A stretch of DNA of 64,000 bases from Ascidia mentula (GCA_947561715.1 OX387202.1:14149001-14213000), one strand, 5' to 3'; positions 46,283-56,371 are shown, counted from the stretch's first letter. Notes: generated by a model not told the origin, from the sequence alone. A program made the numbers and translations.

Positions 46283-48030
46283 TATCATACATAATAAAGC
46301 ATATTTGCTGAATTTTATGCAAAAGGGGTGAAAATCATGTAATTTACTTGGAATTTGTGCAATAAAGGGCTTGACTTCAAAGAAATAGACAATGTTTGTC
46401 TGTACTCGGTAAACGGAACGAATTTTTATTTGTCTTTTCATGCATTTTGTTGGCGCAATTAGTTTATATATCTTTATCGCACCTAGCCCTTCACGTTTAC
46501 TTACATATTTTCGTGTTCAATCCCAACGCACTTTTGTGAATCGTTTTTTGCTTCATTCAGTCTTTCATGTTAATTTTTTTATGAGTAATTTTGGTTGCAT
46601 GATCGTCGCCTGATTAGTTGGGATTCTGGCGTGAAAAATGATGTGTGGAAAACCTGGTAGTTTTCTTGTGGTGGTTAGGGAAGAGTTGATAATTATGGGC
46701 GGTTGTTGTGTAAATACAGAAGTTTTTTTTGTTATGGGCGCTAAATTTTGTTAATACTCTTTGTACTGCCCTGTTAGAACTAATGTCGTTTAAATCGTGT
46801 TTTTTTCAGACACTTTACGCAATATCTTTTATATGTAAGAGTAGCCACTTGGCCGCACAGTTCCAGGTTTTTGCGATAGTCCATAAGGGCAATGCAATTT
46901 GGGTTTTACAATAGAATTGTTTGGACTTAATAAACCGTAAAAATATAACAACGACAATTTGTCGCTGAAACTGTGGTGGTTTATGTTCAAGATATCTATG
47001 TCTGATTCGGACGTCAGAATGACAGATGAGAACATCCACAACCAGCATTAAACCCATACCTCACTATAAAAATCCGCTCCGAATAAGGAATTTAATACAG
47101 ATGTAATCTCGTGAATGCGCAGCCGTGCGACAACGCCACACCTTATTAAGAAACTGCACCCGGCTACTCCTGAGCTATTGCGGCATGCGTTGAAGTGGCG
47201 AGAGAAATGGACTGCGGTTTTTTGTTCGGCTTCGAAGTGGACGTGTCGTGCGGTAATATTGAGAATTGACATTGGGTGTTTGCTGGGCCCTGGTCGAAAT
47301 ATGGTGTGTTTTCATTTCTTTTCTGTTGAGAAGTGAATATCATTTCCGGGTTATATATTCGACAAAGTGGTCATATTGCCTGTAATGAACTAATGCGTAG
47401 AGACAGGGTACATGGCTTTACCAAGGGTCATAATTAATGTATGTGATACAGTTTTATTCGCTTCGTATCATTTTCAACAGAATCTGAGCCAGAAGAAATG
47501 CGAAAAAAATCGGGTTTTTTTCTTCAGATTGTGTAAAACGATAAACAGTCGCTGGAGGTTGTTTCCAGGTAAACGCATTACGTACAACTACTACGAAAAC
47601 ACGGTTCTCCTATTAACACTTCTATGATGTTTTTAAGTATACCTCAGTGCGAATATACTTTTTAACAAACGGATACTTGCAAATTGGAAAGGATTAATTG
47701 CTGGATATTCATCGGGTAATAAGGACAAAAATCCAGAGCCAAAATTGCCTTGTTTTTTTAAGAGGTAAATATCAAGACACTATAACTTTTTCTCAAAAAT
47801 AATTCCATGAAAGTTTTGTCAATTGTTGGATTCATGTTTACAGAAAACGTGCGGCCGAAAGCGGCATGTTTACGTATATACGTCACGACGGTTCAAACAG
47901 ATTCCAATCTCCTGATCACGCATCTGTGAAAAAGGCGGTCTGTAACAACAGATCTCAGGATATATAGCTCGAAGCCACGAAAATTTGCGTGTTATTCAAG
48001 CAAGCTGAAACCAGTGAAGGTTCTAGAAAT
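46283..48030. other. Intergenic: right flank of the Merlin element, upstream region of the small secreted-peptide gene
   Basis: No supported gene. A short open frame at 47115-47336 has no homology I recognise. A fragment of the TTCGACAAAGTG hairpin family lies near 47355. Confidence 0.45.
47961..47967 (+). promoter_or_regulatory. TATA box of the small secreted-peptide gene
   Basis: TATATAG 64-70 bp upstream of the ATG at 48031, leaving room for a start site near 47990 and a short 5'UTR. Confidence 0.5.
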
Positions 48031-49387
48031 ATGTGTACGAAAACTGCTTTCGCGTGTCTGTTTTTGTTTTGCTTCAGTTCTGGGTTTTCAGGTTAGTTGA
48101 TAAGTTTCGTTAGGTTTGTATTACAACAATTGTAGCAATTACGTGTTCACGATTTTGTGTAGTTTAATTTATTTGGCTAGGCGTTAAGATTAGTAGGAAT
48201 TGCCCAAGTTTTTATACAACGTAACTAAATCTTCCTCGCAGATGCGTTTACGTTGCATCAAATCAAATCATCCACGATCCCACCTCCAGTTTCCGGAAAC
48301 TTAGTATTACCCACAACGAGGTCTCCAACCGTGAAACTGTCGATACTGGACGTAAGTTGAAGTTTTGCATATGTTATGAAACCACTGGTTGGAATCTCAT
48401 TAATGTTGTGTATTTTTGCATGTTGACAGATCATTCGGCTGATGTGTCTAAAATTTTGCGCAATCGGCAGCAACCAAGCGAGATTGTCGTGTGCGGATCA
48501 GGATCAAAAATGTAAGCATTCGATTAACTTAGTAATCTGAGATAGAAGAAATTGTTCATTCTCAGCTAGTGCTCCAAGGTTCACAAAACTTTACATTGTC
48601 TAAATTTGCACACAAAATTCTAGGTTTAGTTTCACACTTTGCAACCAATACAAGCAAAACAACACATAAAAGAAGATCTTATTTAGTAAAATGAAAAAGA
48701 ATGTCGACAAAGCAGAGAAATGTGCTTTACTTTAAATCTAATTGTAGTTTATTTAAAATATAGCACAACAATTATCGGCAAACTGTAAGGACATGATTCG
48801 GAAATTACTCTAGGACTGCGGGTAATTTTAATGCTTGATAATATATGCATTCAAAATGGCCTAAATTACCAGGTTGGAAAACGTGTGAAACATATCATTA
48901 AGTAAAAAGACGGGTGTTTAAACGAATGGTTTCGTTGGCACAAGGTAATGAATATAATCTTCATTCAAAGCATTTTCTCGTCAGGGCAGAATTTATTGCG
49001 GTTTGTATAAATGAACTTGACGGAATCATTGATATCATTACAGTAGAATGACACATACAAAAAAAGCATAATAAAATATTGTTTAGTTAAAAAAGTCTAC
49101 ACGCACTGTTTTGACCTGTAAGGTCTCATCAGTGCAGCTGTTGAAGTGGCACTGTGCTATGATAATGCTGCTTGATAATGCTGCAAGCCGCATTAATGAT
49201 ATAAAATGGCAAACACAATAAAGTCGAAGTGTAGTAGTCACTTTACATTGTGCAATAATGGATTCACAAGCAAAAGCACGTAAGTTATCCGAAATCTAAA
49301 TCTGCTTCATTATTTTCAGTTATGTGTCTTTACTGCCAAACACAATACGAATGTGGCAACTCACCTCTTATTCGAGCTTTTGGCTGA
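48031..49387 (+). CDS. Candidate small secreted six-cysteine peptide precursor
   Basis: Four exons join in phase to 321 nt (106 residues): 48031-48091, 48242-48351, 48430-48511, 49320-49387 (stop TGA). Residues 1-20 form a signal peptide ('FACLFLFCFSSGFS'). The mature part has a proline/threonine-rich propeptide-like stretch, then six cysteines in 'MCLKFCAIGSNQARLSC' and 'FMCLYCQTQYEC', spacing C-x3-C-x10-C-x7-C-x2-C-x5-C, ending 'IRAFG'. The first three exons are well supported by splice sites, a TATA box and the signal peptide. The last exon is less certain because its intron is about 800 bp and contains repeat sequence. Could be a hormone, defence peptide or matrix factor; family not recognised. 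Confidence 0.5.
49085..49165 (-). repeat. Decayed copy of the hammerhead-bearing repeat, in an intron
   Basis: Minus strand reads CUGAUGA, GACC/GGUC hairpin, then AAAAC where GAAAC is required, followed by AGUGCGUGUAGACU. It matches the element at 9931-10156 over about 60 bp but has lost a conserved core base. Confidence 0.5.
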
Positions 49388-49504
49388 AAAGTTCCACGCA
49401 CGTCAACTTGAAATCAACACTTCTTCAGCAAAACCAATCAGAGATTGGAACAAAGGAAATTTCGAAATGTTTACGATTTCACAGCGTCCACCCGACATAA
49501 TATT

Positions 49505-49558
49505 TTAGGATTCCTGGCTCTCACCCAGGCGGCCCGGGTTCAATTCCCGGTCTGGGAA
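49505..49558 (+). pseudogene. tRNA-Glu(CUC), 5'-truncated copy at the array edge
   Basis: Begins at the D-arm TTAGGA and runs to the acceptor 3' end; the first 18 or so bases are replaced by unrelated sequence. It marks the left breakpoint of the array. Confidence 0.8.
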
Positions 49559-49646
49559 GCTTTTGAATCATATTAAATAAATAACTTTGCAGACAAGTAG
49601 ATTTGATCAACAAATGTTCCAATGAATCAAAACAAATTGAAGAGTA

Positions 49647-49719
49647 GCCAGGTTAGCTCAGTCGGTAGAGCGTTTGACTTTTAATCCAACGGTCAAGGGT
49701 TCAAGTCCCTTATCGGGCG
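49647..49719 (+). tRNA. tRNA-Lys(UUU), copy 1
   Basis: Edge copy with C4 to A in the acceptor stem and G to T in the anticodon stem; probably weak or dead. Confidence 0.65.
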
Positions 49720-49788
49720 GTTCCTTCTTTTTTCACATATTGTATTCTCAAAGTTTCAAACAAGGTAAAAGCCTTGGTTTTGACAACC

Positions 49789-49860
49789 TCCCAGATGGTC
49801 TAGTGGTTAGGATTCCTGGCTCTCACCCAGGAGGCCCGGGTTCAATTCCCGGTCTGGGAA
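49789..49860 (+). tRNA. tRNA-Glu(CUC), copy 1
   Basis: Fully paired TCCCAGA acceptor; GGAGG in place of GGCGG in the variable region. Confidence 0.9.
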
Positions 49861-49952
49861 GCTTTTGAATCATATTAAAAAAATAATAATTTTGCAGACA
49901 AGTAGATTTTATCAACAAATGTTCCACTGAATCTAAACAATTCGTCGCAGTA

Positions 49953-50025
49953 GCCCGGTTAGCTCAGTCGGTAGAGCGTTGGACTTTTAATCCAACGGTC
50001 AAGGGTTCAAGTCCCTTATCGGGCG
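49953..50025 (+). tRNA. tRNA-Lys(UUU), copy 2
   Basis: Consensus sequence. Confidence 0.95.
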
Positions 50026-50094
50026 GTTCCTACTTTTTGCGCATATTGTATTCTCAAAGTTTCAAACAAGGTAAAAGCCTTCGTTTTGACAACC

Positions 50095-50166
50095 TCGCTG
50101 ATGGTCAAGTGGTTAGGATTCCTGGCTCTCACCCAGGCGGCCCGGAATCAATTCCAGGTCTTGGAA
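50095..50166 (+). pseudogene. tRNA-Glu(CUC), copy 2, degenerate
   Basis: Acceptor TCGCTGA no longer pairs; T arm CCGGAATCAATTCCAGG and 3' TCTTGGAA are altered, with GTCAAGTGG in the D arm. Confidence 0.75.
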
Positions 50167-50255
50167 GCTTTTGAATCATATTAAAAAAATAATTTTGCAG
50201 ACAAGTAGATTTGATCAGCAAATGTTCCACTGAATCTAAACAATTCGTCGCAGTA

Positions 50256-50328
50256 GCCCGGTTAGCTCAGTCGGTAGAGCGTTGGACTTTTAATCCAACG
50301 GTCAAGGGTTCAAATCCCTTGTCGGGCG
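50256..50328 (+). tRNA. tRNA-Lys(UUU), copy 3
   Basis: T loop TTCAAAT and one acceptor change (A to G, still a wobble pair). Its glutamate partner is deleted, so the next lysine gene follows after 218 bp. Confidence 0.85.
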
Positions 50329-50473
50329 GTTCCTTCTTTTTTCACATATTGCATTCTCAAAGTTTCAAACAAGGTGAAAGCCTTCGTTTTTGAATCACAT
50401 AAAAAAATAATTTTGCAGACAAGTAGATTTGATCAACAAATGTTGCACTGAATCCAAACAATTCGTCGCAGTA

Positions 50474-50546
50474 GCCCGGTTAGCTCAGTCGGTAGAGCGT
50501 TGGACTTTTAATCCAACGGTCAAGGGTTCAAGTCCCTTATCGGGCG
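50474..50546 (+). tRNA. tRNA-Lys(UUU), copy 4
   Basis: Consensus sequence. Confidence 0.95.
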
Positions 50547-50615
50547 GTTCCTTCTTTTTTCACATATTGCATTCTCAAAGTTTCAAGCAAGGTGAAAGCC
50601 TTCGTTTTGACAACC

Positions 50616-50687
50616 TCCCAGATGGTCTAGTGGTTAGGATTCCTGGCCCTCACCCAGGCGGCACGGGTTCAATTCCCGGTCTGGGAA
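50616..50687 (+). tRNA. tRNA-Glu(CUC), copy 4
   Basis: U33 before the anticodon is C (loop CCCTCAC), and the first T-stem base is A; likely impaired. Confidence 0.75.
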
Positions 50688-50776
50688 GCTTTTGAATCAT
50701 ATTAAAAAAATAATTTTCCAGACATGTAGATTTGATCAACAAATGTTCCACTGAATCTAAACAATTCGTCTCAGTA

Positions 50777-50849
50777 GCCCGGTTAGCTCAGTCGGTAGAG
50801 CGTTGGACTTTTAATCCAACGGTCAAGGGTTCAAGTCCCTTATCGGGCG
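50777..50849 (+). tRNA. tRNA-Lys(UUU), copy 5
   Basis: Consensus sequence. Confidence 0.95.
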
Positions 50850-50918
50850 GTTCCTTCTTTTTGCGCATATTGTATTCTCAAAGTTTCAAACAAGGTGAAA
50901 GCCTTCGTTTTGACAACC

Positions 50919-50990
50919 TCCCAGATGGTCTAGTGGTTAGGATTCCTGGCTCTCACCCAGGCGGCCCGGAATCAATTCCAGGTCTTGGAA
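50919..50990 (+). tRNA. tRNA-Glu(CUC), copy 5
   Basis: Good 5' half, but T arm CCGGAATCAATTCCAGG and 3' TCTTGGAA as in copy 2; probably non-functional. Confidence 0.6.
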
Positions 50991-51079
50991 GCTTTTGAAT
51001 CATATTAAAAAAATAATTTTGCAGACAAGTAGATTTGATCAGCAAATGTTCCACTGAATCTAAATAATTCGTCGCAGTA

Positions 51080-51152
51080 GCCCGGTTAGCTCAGTCGGTA
51101 GAGCGTTGGACTTTTAATCCAACGGTCAAGGGTTCAAGTCCCTTATCGGGCG
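51080..51152 (+). tRNA. tRNA-Lys(UUU), copy 6
   Basis: Consensus sequence. Confidence 0.95.
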
Positions 51153-51221
51153 GTTCTTTCTTTTTTCACATATTGCATTCTCAAAGTTTCAAACAAGGTG
51201 AAAGCCTTCGTTTCAACAACC

Positions 51222-51293
51222 TCCCTGATGGTCTAGTGGTTAGGATTCCTGGCTCTCACCCAGGCGGCCCGGGTTCAATTCCCGGTCTGGTAA
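51222..51293 (+). tRNA. tRNA-Glu(CUC), copy 6
   Basis: TCCCTGA 5' end opposite TCTGGTA; two acceptor mismatches. Confidence 0.65.
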
Positions 51294-51381
51294 TCTTTTG
51301 AATCACATAAAAAAATAATTTTGCAGACAAGTAGATTTGATCAACAAATGTTGCACTGAATCTAAACAATTCGTCGCAGTA

Positions 51382-51454
51382 GCCCGGTTAGCTCAGTCGG
51401 TAGAGCGTTGGACTTTTAATCCAACGGTCAAGGGTTCAAGTCCCTTATCGGGCG
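51382..51454 (+). tRNA. tRNA-Lys(UUU), copy 7
   Basis: Consensus sequence. Confidence 0.95.
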
Positions 51455-51523
51455 GTTCCTTCTTTTTTCACATATTGCATTCTCAAAGTTTCAAGCAAGG
51501 TGAAAGCCTTCGTTTTGACAACC

Positions 51524-51595
51524 TCCCAGATGGTCTAGTGGTTAGGATTCCTGGCTCTCACCCAGGCGGCACGGGTTCAATTCCCGGTCTGGGAA
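51524..51595 (+). tRNA. tRNA-Glu(CUC), copy 7
   Basis: Paired acceptor; ACGGG variant in the T stem (marker shared with copies 4, 14, 20, 25, 32). Confidence 0.85.
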
Positions 51596-51684
51596 GCTTT
51601 TGAATCATATTAAAAAAATAATTTTCCAGACATGTAGATTTGATCAACAAATGTTCCACTGAATCTAAACAATTCGTCTCAGTA

Positions 51685-51757
51685 GCCCGGTTAGCTCAGT
51701 CGGTAGAGCGTTGGACTTTTAATCCAAAGGTCAAGGGTTCAAGTCTTTTATCGGGCG
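51685..51757 (+). tRNA. tRNA-Lys(UUU), copy 8
   Basis: C44 to A, and T stem CCCTT changed to CTTTT. Confidence 0.7.
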
Positions 51758-51826
51758 GTTCCTTCTTTTTGCGCATATTGTATTCTCAAAGTTTCAAACA
51801 AGGTGAAAGCCTTCGTTTTGACAACC

Positions 51827-51898
51827 TCCCAGATGGTCTAGTGGTTAGGATTCCTGGCTCTCACCCAGGCGGCCCGGGTTCAATTCCCGGTCTGGGAA
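51827..51898 (+). tRNA. tRNA-Glu(CUC), copy 8
   Basis: Consensus with paired TCCCAGA acceptor. Confidence 0.95.
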
Positions 51899-51987
51899 GC
51901 TTTTAAATCATATTAAAAAAAAAATTTTGCAGACAAGTAGATTTGATCAACAAATGTTCCACTGAATCTAAACAATTTGTCGCAGTA

Positions 51988-52060
51988 GCCCGGTTAGCTC
52001 AGTCGGTAGAACGTTGGACTTTTAATCCAACGGTCAAGGGTTCAAGTCCCTTATCGGGCG
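51988..52060 (+). tRNA. tRNA-Lys(UUU), copy 9
   Basis: D-stem GAGC is GAAC, giving one mismatch. Confidence 0.85.
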
Positions 52061-52129
52061 GTTCCTTCTTTTTGCGCATATTGTATTCTCAAAATTTCAA
52101 ACAAGGTGAAAGCCTTCGTTTTGACAACC

Positions 52130-52201
52130 TCCCTGATGGTCTAGTGGTTAGGATTCCTGGCTCTCACCCAGTCGGCCCGGGTTCAATTCCCGGTCTGGGA
52201 A
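52130..52201 (+). tRNA. tRNA-Glu(CUC), copy 9
   Basis: TCCCTGA acceptor mismatch; GTCGG in the variable region. Confidence 0.85.
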
Positions 52202-52290
52202 GCTTTTGAATCATAATAAAAAAATAATTTTGCAGACAAGTAGATTTGATCAACAAATGTTCCACTGAATCTAAACAATTCTTCACAGTA

Positions 52291-52363
52291 GCCCGGTTAG
52301 CTCAGTCGTTAGAGCGTTGGACTTTTAATCCAACGGTCAAGGGTTCAAGTCCCTTATCGGGCG
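52291..52363 (+). tRNA. tRNA-Lys(UUU), copy 10
   Basis: D loop TCGTTA in place of TCGGTA (second conserved G lost). Confidence 0.8.
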
Positions 52364-52432
52364 GTTCCTTCTTTTTGCGCATATTGTATTCTCAATGTTT
52401 CAAACAAGGTGAAAGCCTTCGTTTTGACAACC

Positions 52433-52504
52433 TCCCAGATGGTCTAGTGGTTAGGATTCCTGGCTCTCACCCAGGCGGACCGGGTTCAATTCCCGGTCTG
52501 GGAA
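52433..52504 (+). tRNA. tRNA-Glu(CUC), copy 10
   Basis: Paired acceptor; A48-type variant GGACCGGG. Confidence 0.93.
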
Positions 52505-52593
52505 GCTTTTAAATCATATTAAAAAAATAATTTTGCAGACAAGTAGATTTGATCAACAAATGTTCCACTGAATCTAAACAATTTGTCGCAGTA

Positions 52594-52666
52594 GCCCGGT
52601 TAGCTCAGTCGGTAGAGCGTTGGACTTTTAATCCAACGGTCAAGGGTTCAAGTCCCTTATCGGGCG
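52594..52666 (+). tRNA. tRNA-Lys(UUU), copy 11
   Basis: Consensus sequence. Confidence 0.95.
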
Positions 52667-52735
52667 GTTCCTTCTTTTTGCGCATATTGTATTCTCAAAA
52701 TTTCAAACAAGGTGAAAGCCTTCGTTTTGACAACC

Positions 52736-52807
52736 TCCCTGATGGTCTAGTGGTTAGGATTCCTGGCTCTCACCCAGGCGGACCGGGTTCAATTCCCGGT
52801 CTGGGAA
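52736..52807 (+). tRNA. tRNA-Glu(CUC), copy 11
   Basis: TCCCTGA acceptor mismatch; GGACCGGG variant. Confidence 0.9.
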
Positions 52808-52896
52808 GCTTTTGAATCATATTAAAAAAATAATTTTGCAGACAAGTAGATTTGATCAACAAATGTTCCACTGAATCTAAACTTTTCGTCGCAGTA

Positions 52897-52969
52897 GCCC
52901 GGTTAGCTCAGTCGGTAGAGCGTTGGACTTTTAATCCAACGGTCAAGGGTTCAAGTCCCTTATCGGGCG
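52897..52969 (+). tRNA. tRNA-Lys(UUU), copy 12
   Basis: Consensus sequence. Confidence 0.95.
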
Positions 52970-53038
52970 GTTCCTTCTTTTTGCGCATATTGTATTCTCA
53001 AAGTTTCAAACAAGGTGAAAGCCTTCGTTTTAACAACC

Positions 53039-53110
53039 TCCCTGATGGTCTAGTGGTTAGGATTCCTGGCTCTCACCCAGGCGGCCCGGGTTCAATTCTC
53101 GGTCTGGGAA
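53039..53110 (+). tRNA. tRNA-Glu(CUC), copy 12
   Basis: TCCCTGA mismatch; T stem CTCGG (G-U wobble). Confidence 0.88.
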
Positions 53111-53199
53111 GCTTATGAATCAAATTAAAAATATAATTTTCCAGACAAGTAGATTTGATCAACTAATGTTCCACTGAATCTAAACAATTCGTCTCAGTA

Positions 53200-53272
53200 G
53201 CCCGGTTAGCTCAGTCGGTAGAGCGTTGGACTTTTAATCCAACGGTCAAGGGTTCAAGTCCCTTATCGGGCG
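53200..53272 (+). tRNA. tRNA-Lys(UUU), copy 13
   Basis: Consensus sequence. Confidence 0.95.
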
Positions 53273-53341
53273 GTTCCTTCTTTTTTCACATATTGTATTC
53301 TCAAAGTTTCAAACAAGGTGAAAGCCTTCGTTATTACAACC

Positions 53342-53413
53342 TCCCTGATGGTCTAGTGGTTAGGTTTCCTGGCTCTCACCCAGGCGGCCCGGGTTCAATT
53401 CCCGGTCTGGGAA
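53342..53413 (+). tRNA. tRNA-Glu(CUC), copy 13
   Basis: TCCCTGA mismatch; TAGGTTTCC instead of TAGGATTCC at position 26. Confidence 0.87.
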
Positions 53414-53502
53414 GCTTTTGAATCATATGAAAAATATAATTTTCCAGACAAGTAGATTTGATCAACAAATGTTCCACTGAATCTAAACAATTCGTCGCAG
53501 TA

Positions 53503-53575
53503 GCCCGGTTAGCTCAGTCGGTAGAGCGTTGGACTTTTAATCCAACGGTCAAGGGTTCAAGTCCCTTATCGGGCG
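53503..53575 (+). tRNA. tRNA-Lys(UUU), copy 14
   Basis: Consensus sequence. Confidence 0.95.
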
Positions 53576-53644
53576 GTTCCTTCTTTTTTCACATATTGCA
53601 TTCTCAAAGTTTCAAGCAAGGTGAAAGCCTTCGTTTTGACAACC

Positions 53645-53716
53645 TCCCAGATGGTCTAGTGGTTAGGATTCCTGGCTCTCACCCAGGCGGCACGGGTTCA
53701 ATTCCCGGTCTGGGAA
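53645..53716 (+). tRNA. tRNA-Glu(CUC), copy 14
   Basis: ACGGG T-stem marker as copy 7. Confidence 0.87.
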
Positions 53717-53805
53717 GCTTTTGAATCATATTAAAAAAATAATTTTCCAGACATGTAGATTTGATCAACAAATGTTCCACTGAATCTAAACAATTCGTCT
53801 CAGTA

Positions 53806-53878
53806 GCCCGGTTAGCTCAGTCGGTAGAGCGTTGGACTTTTAATCCAAAGGTCAAGGGTTCAAGTCCCTTATCGGGCG
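53806..53878 (+). tRNA. tRNA-Lys(UUU), copy 15
   Basis: C44 to A. Confidence 0.9.
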
Positions 53879-53947
53879 GTTCCTTCTTTTTGCGCATATT
53901 GTATTCTCAAAGTTTCAAACAAGGTGAAAGCCTTCGTTTTGACAACC

Positions 53948-54019
53948 TCCCAGATGGTCTAGTGGTTAGGATTCCTGGCTCTCACCCAGGCGGCCCGGGT
54001 TCAATTCCCGGTCTGGGAA
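53948..54019 (+). tRNA. tRNA-Glu(CUC), copy 15
   Basis: Consensus, paired acceptor. Confidence 0.95.
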
Positions 54020-54108
54020 GCTTTTAAATCATATTAAAAAAAAAATTTTGCAGACAAGTAGATTTGATCAACAAATGTTCCACTGAATCTAAACAATTTG
54101 TCGCAGTA

Positions 54109-54181
54109 GCCCGGTTAGCTCAGTCGGTAGAACGTTGGACTTTTAATCCAACGGTCAAGGGTTCAAGTCCCTTATCGGGCG
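54109..54181 (+). tRNA. tRNA-Lys(UUU), copy 16
   Basis: D-stem GAAC variant. Confidence 0.85.
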
Positions 54182-54250
54182 GTTCCTTCTTTTTGCGCAT
54201 ATTGTATTCTCAAAATTTCAAACAAGGTGAAAGCCTTCGTTTTGACAACC

Positions 54251-54322
54251 TCCCTGATGGTCTAGTGGTTAGGATTCCTGGCTCTCACCCAGGCGGACCG
54301 GGTTCAATTCCCGGTCTGGGAA
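54251..54322 (+). tRNA. tRNA-Glu(CUC), copy 16
   Basis: TCCCTGA mismatch; GGACCGGG. Confidence 0.9.
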
Positions 54323-54411
54323 GCTTTTGAATCATATTAAAAAAATAATTTTGCAGACAAGTAGATTTGATCAACAAATGTTCCACTGAATCTAAACAAT
54401 TTGTCGCAGTA

Positions 54412-54484
54412 GCCCGGTTAGCTCAGTCGGTAGAGCGTTGGACTTTTAATCCAACGGTCAAGGGTTCAAGTCCCTTATCGGGCG
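54412..54484 (+). tRNA. tRNA-Lys(UUU), copy 17
   Basis: Consensus sequence. Confidence 0.95.
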
Positions 54485-54553
54485 GTTCCTTCTTTTTGCG
54501 CATATTGTATTCTCAAAATTTCAAACAAGGTGAAAGCCTTCGTTTTGACAACC

Positions 54554-54625
54554 TCCCTGATGGTCTAGTGGTTAGGATTCCTGGCTCTCACCCAGGCGGA
54601 CCGGGTTCAATTCCCGGTCTGGGAA
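54554..54625 (+). tRNA. tRNA-Glu(CUC), copy 17
   Basis: TCCCTGA mismatch; GGACCGGG. Confidence 0.9.
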
Positions 54626-54714
54626 GCTTTTGAATCATATTAAAAAAATAATTTTGCAGACAAGTAGATTTGATCAACAAATGTTCCACTGAATCTAAAC
54701 TTTTCGTCGCAGTA

Positions 54715-54787
54715 GCCCGGTTAGCTCAGTCGGTAGAGCGTTGGACTTTTAATCCAACGGTCAAGGGTTCAAGTCCCTTATCGGGCG
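54715..54787 (+). tRNA. tRNA-Lys(UUU), copy 18
   Basis: Consensus sequence. Confidence 0.95.
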
Positions 54788-54856
54788 GTTCCTTCTTTTT
54801 GCGCATATTGTATTCTCAAAGTTTCAAACAAGGTGAAAGCCTTCGTTTTAACAACC

Positions 54857-54928
54857 TCCCTGATGGTCTAGTGGTTAGGATTCCTGGCTCTCACCCAGGC
54901 GGCCCGGGTTCAATTCTCGGTCTGGGAA
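54857..54928 (+). tRNA. tRNA-Glu(CUC), copy 18
   Basis: TCCCTGA mismatch; CTCGG T stem, as copy 12. Confidence 0.88.
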
Positions 54929-55017
54929 GCTTATGAATCAAATTAAAAATATAATTTTCCAGACAAGTAGATTTGATCAACAAATGTTCCACTGAATCTA
55001 AACAATTCGTCTCAGTA

Positions 55018-55090
55018 GCCCGGTTAGCTCAGTCGGTAGAGCGTTGGACTTTTAATCCAACGGTCAAGGGTTCAAGTCCCTTATCGGGCG
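55018..55090 (+). tRNA. tRNA-Lys(UUU), copy 19
   Basis: Consensus sequence. Confidence 0.95.
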
Positions 55091-55159
55091 GTTCCTTCTT
55101 TTTTCACATATTGTATTCTCAAAGTTTCAAACAAGGTGAAAGCCTTCGTTATTACAACC

Positions 55160-55231
55160 TCCCTGATGGTCTAGTGGTTAGGTTTCCTGGCTCTCACCCA
55201 GGCGGCCCGGGTTCAATTCCCGGTCTGGGAA
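55160..55231 (+). tRNA. tRNA-Glu(CUC), copy 19
   Basis: TCCCTGA mismatch; T at position 26, as copy 13. Confidence 0.87.
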
Positions 55232-55320
55232 GCTTTTGAATCATATGAAAAATATAATTTTCCAGACAAGTAGATTTGATCAACAAATGTTCCACTGAAT
55301 CTAAACAATTCGTCGCAGTA

Positions 55321-55393
55321 GCCCGGTTAGCTCAGTCGGTAGAGCGTTGGACTTTTAATCCAACGGTCAAGGGTTCAAGTCCCTTATCGGGCG
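55321..55393 (+). tRNA. tRNA-Lys(UUU), copy 20
   Basis: Consensus sequence. Confidence 0.95.
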
Positions 55394-55462
55394 GTTCCTT
55401 CTTTTTTCACATATTGCATTCTCAAAGTTTCAAGCAAGGTGAAAGCCTTCGTTTTGACAACC

Positions 55463-55534
55463 TCCCAGATGGTCTAGTGGTTAGGATTCCTGGCTCTCAC
55501 CCAGGCGGCACGGGTTCAATTCCCGGTCTGGGAA
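55463..55534 (+). tRNA. tRNA-Glu(CUC), copy 20
   Basis: ACGGG T-stem marker. Confidence 0.87.
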
Positions 55535-55623
55535 GCTTTTGAATCATATTAAAAAAATAATTTTCCAGACATGTAGATTTGATCAACAAATGTTCCACTG
55601 AATCTAAACAATTCGTCTCAGTA

Positions 55624-55696
55624 GCCCGGTTAGCTCAGTCGGTAGAGCGTTGGACTTTTAATCCAAAGGTCAAGGGTTCAAGTCCCTTATCGGGCG
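55624..55696 (+). tRNA. tRNA-Lys(UUU), copy 21
   Basis: C44 to A. Confidence 0.9.
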
Positions 55697-55765
55697 GTTC
55701 CTTCTTTTTGCGCATATTGTATTCTCAAAGTTTCAAACAAGGTGAAAGCCTTCGTTTTGACAACC

Positions 55766-55837
55766 TCCCAGATGGTCTAGTGGTTAGGATTCCTGGCTCT
55801 CACCCAGGCGGCCCGGGTTCAATTCCCGGTCTGGGAA
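55766..55837 (+). tRNA. tRNA-Glu(CUC), copy 21
   Basis: Consensus, paired acceptor. Confidence 0.95.
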
Positions 55838-55926
55838 GCTTTTAAATCATATTAAAAAAAAAATTTTGCAGACAAGTAGATTTGATCAACAAATGTTCCA
55901 CTGAATCTAAACAATTTGTCGCAGTA

Positions 55927-55999
55927 GCCCGGTTAGCTCAGTCGGTAGAACGTTGGACTTTTAATCCAACGGTCAAGGGTTCAAGTCCCTTATCGGGCG
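55927..55999 (+). tRNA. tRNA-Lys(UUU), copy 22
   Basis: D-stem GAAC variant. Confidence 0.85.
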
Positions 56000-56068
56000 G
56001 TTCCTTCTTTTTGCGCATATTGTATTCTCAAAATTTCAAACAAGGTGAAAGCCTTCGTTTTGACAACC

Positions 56069-56140
56069 TCCCTGATGGTCTAGTGGTTAGGATTCCTGGC
56101 TCTCACCCAGGCGGACCGGGTTCAATTCCCGGTCTGGGAA
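56069..56140 (+). tRNA. tRNA-Glu(CUC), copy 22
   Basis: TCCCTGA mismatch; GGACCGGG. Confidence 0.9.
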
Positions 56141-56229
56141 GCTTTTGAATCATATTAAAAAAATAATTTTGCAGACAAGTAGATTTGATCAACAAATGTT
56201 CCACTGAATCTAAACTTTTCGTCGCAGTA

Positions 56230-56302
56230 GCCCGGTTAGCTCAGTCGGTAGAGCGTTGGACTTTTAATCCAACGGTCAAGGGTTCAAGTCCCTTATCGGG
56301 CG
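56230..56302 (+). tRNA. tRNA-Lys(UUU), copy 23
   Basis: Consensus sequence. Confidence 0.95.
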
Positions 56303-56371
56303 GTTCCTTCTTTTTGCGCATATTGTATTCTCAAAGTTTCAAACAAGGTGAAAGCCTTCGTTTTAACAACC

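Noticed and set aside
46187-46441. An 84-codon frame overlapping the right end of the Merlin element
   Set aside because: It crosses the element boundary and consists of terminal-repeat sequence plus AT-rich flank.
48430-49387. Insulin/relaxin-family assignment for the six-cysteine peptide
   Set aside because: The A-chain pattern CC-x3-C-x8-C is not met (single C, x10 spacing) and no B chain is evident.
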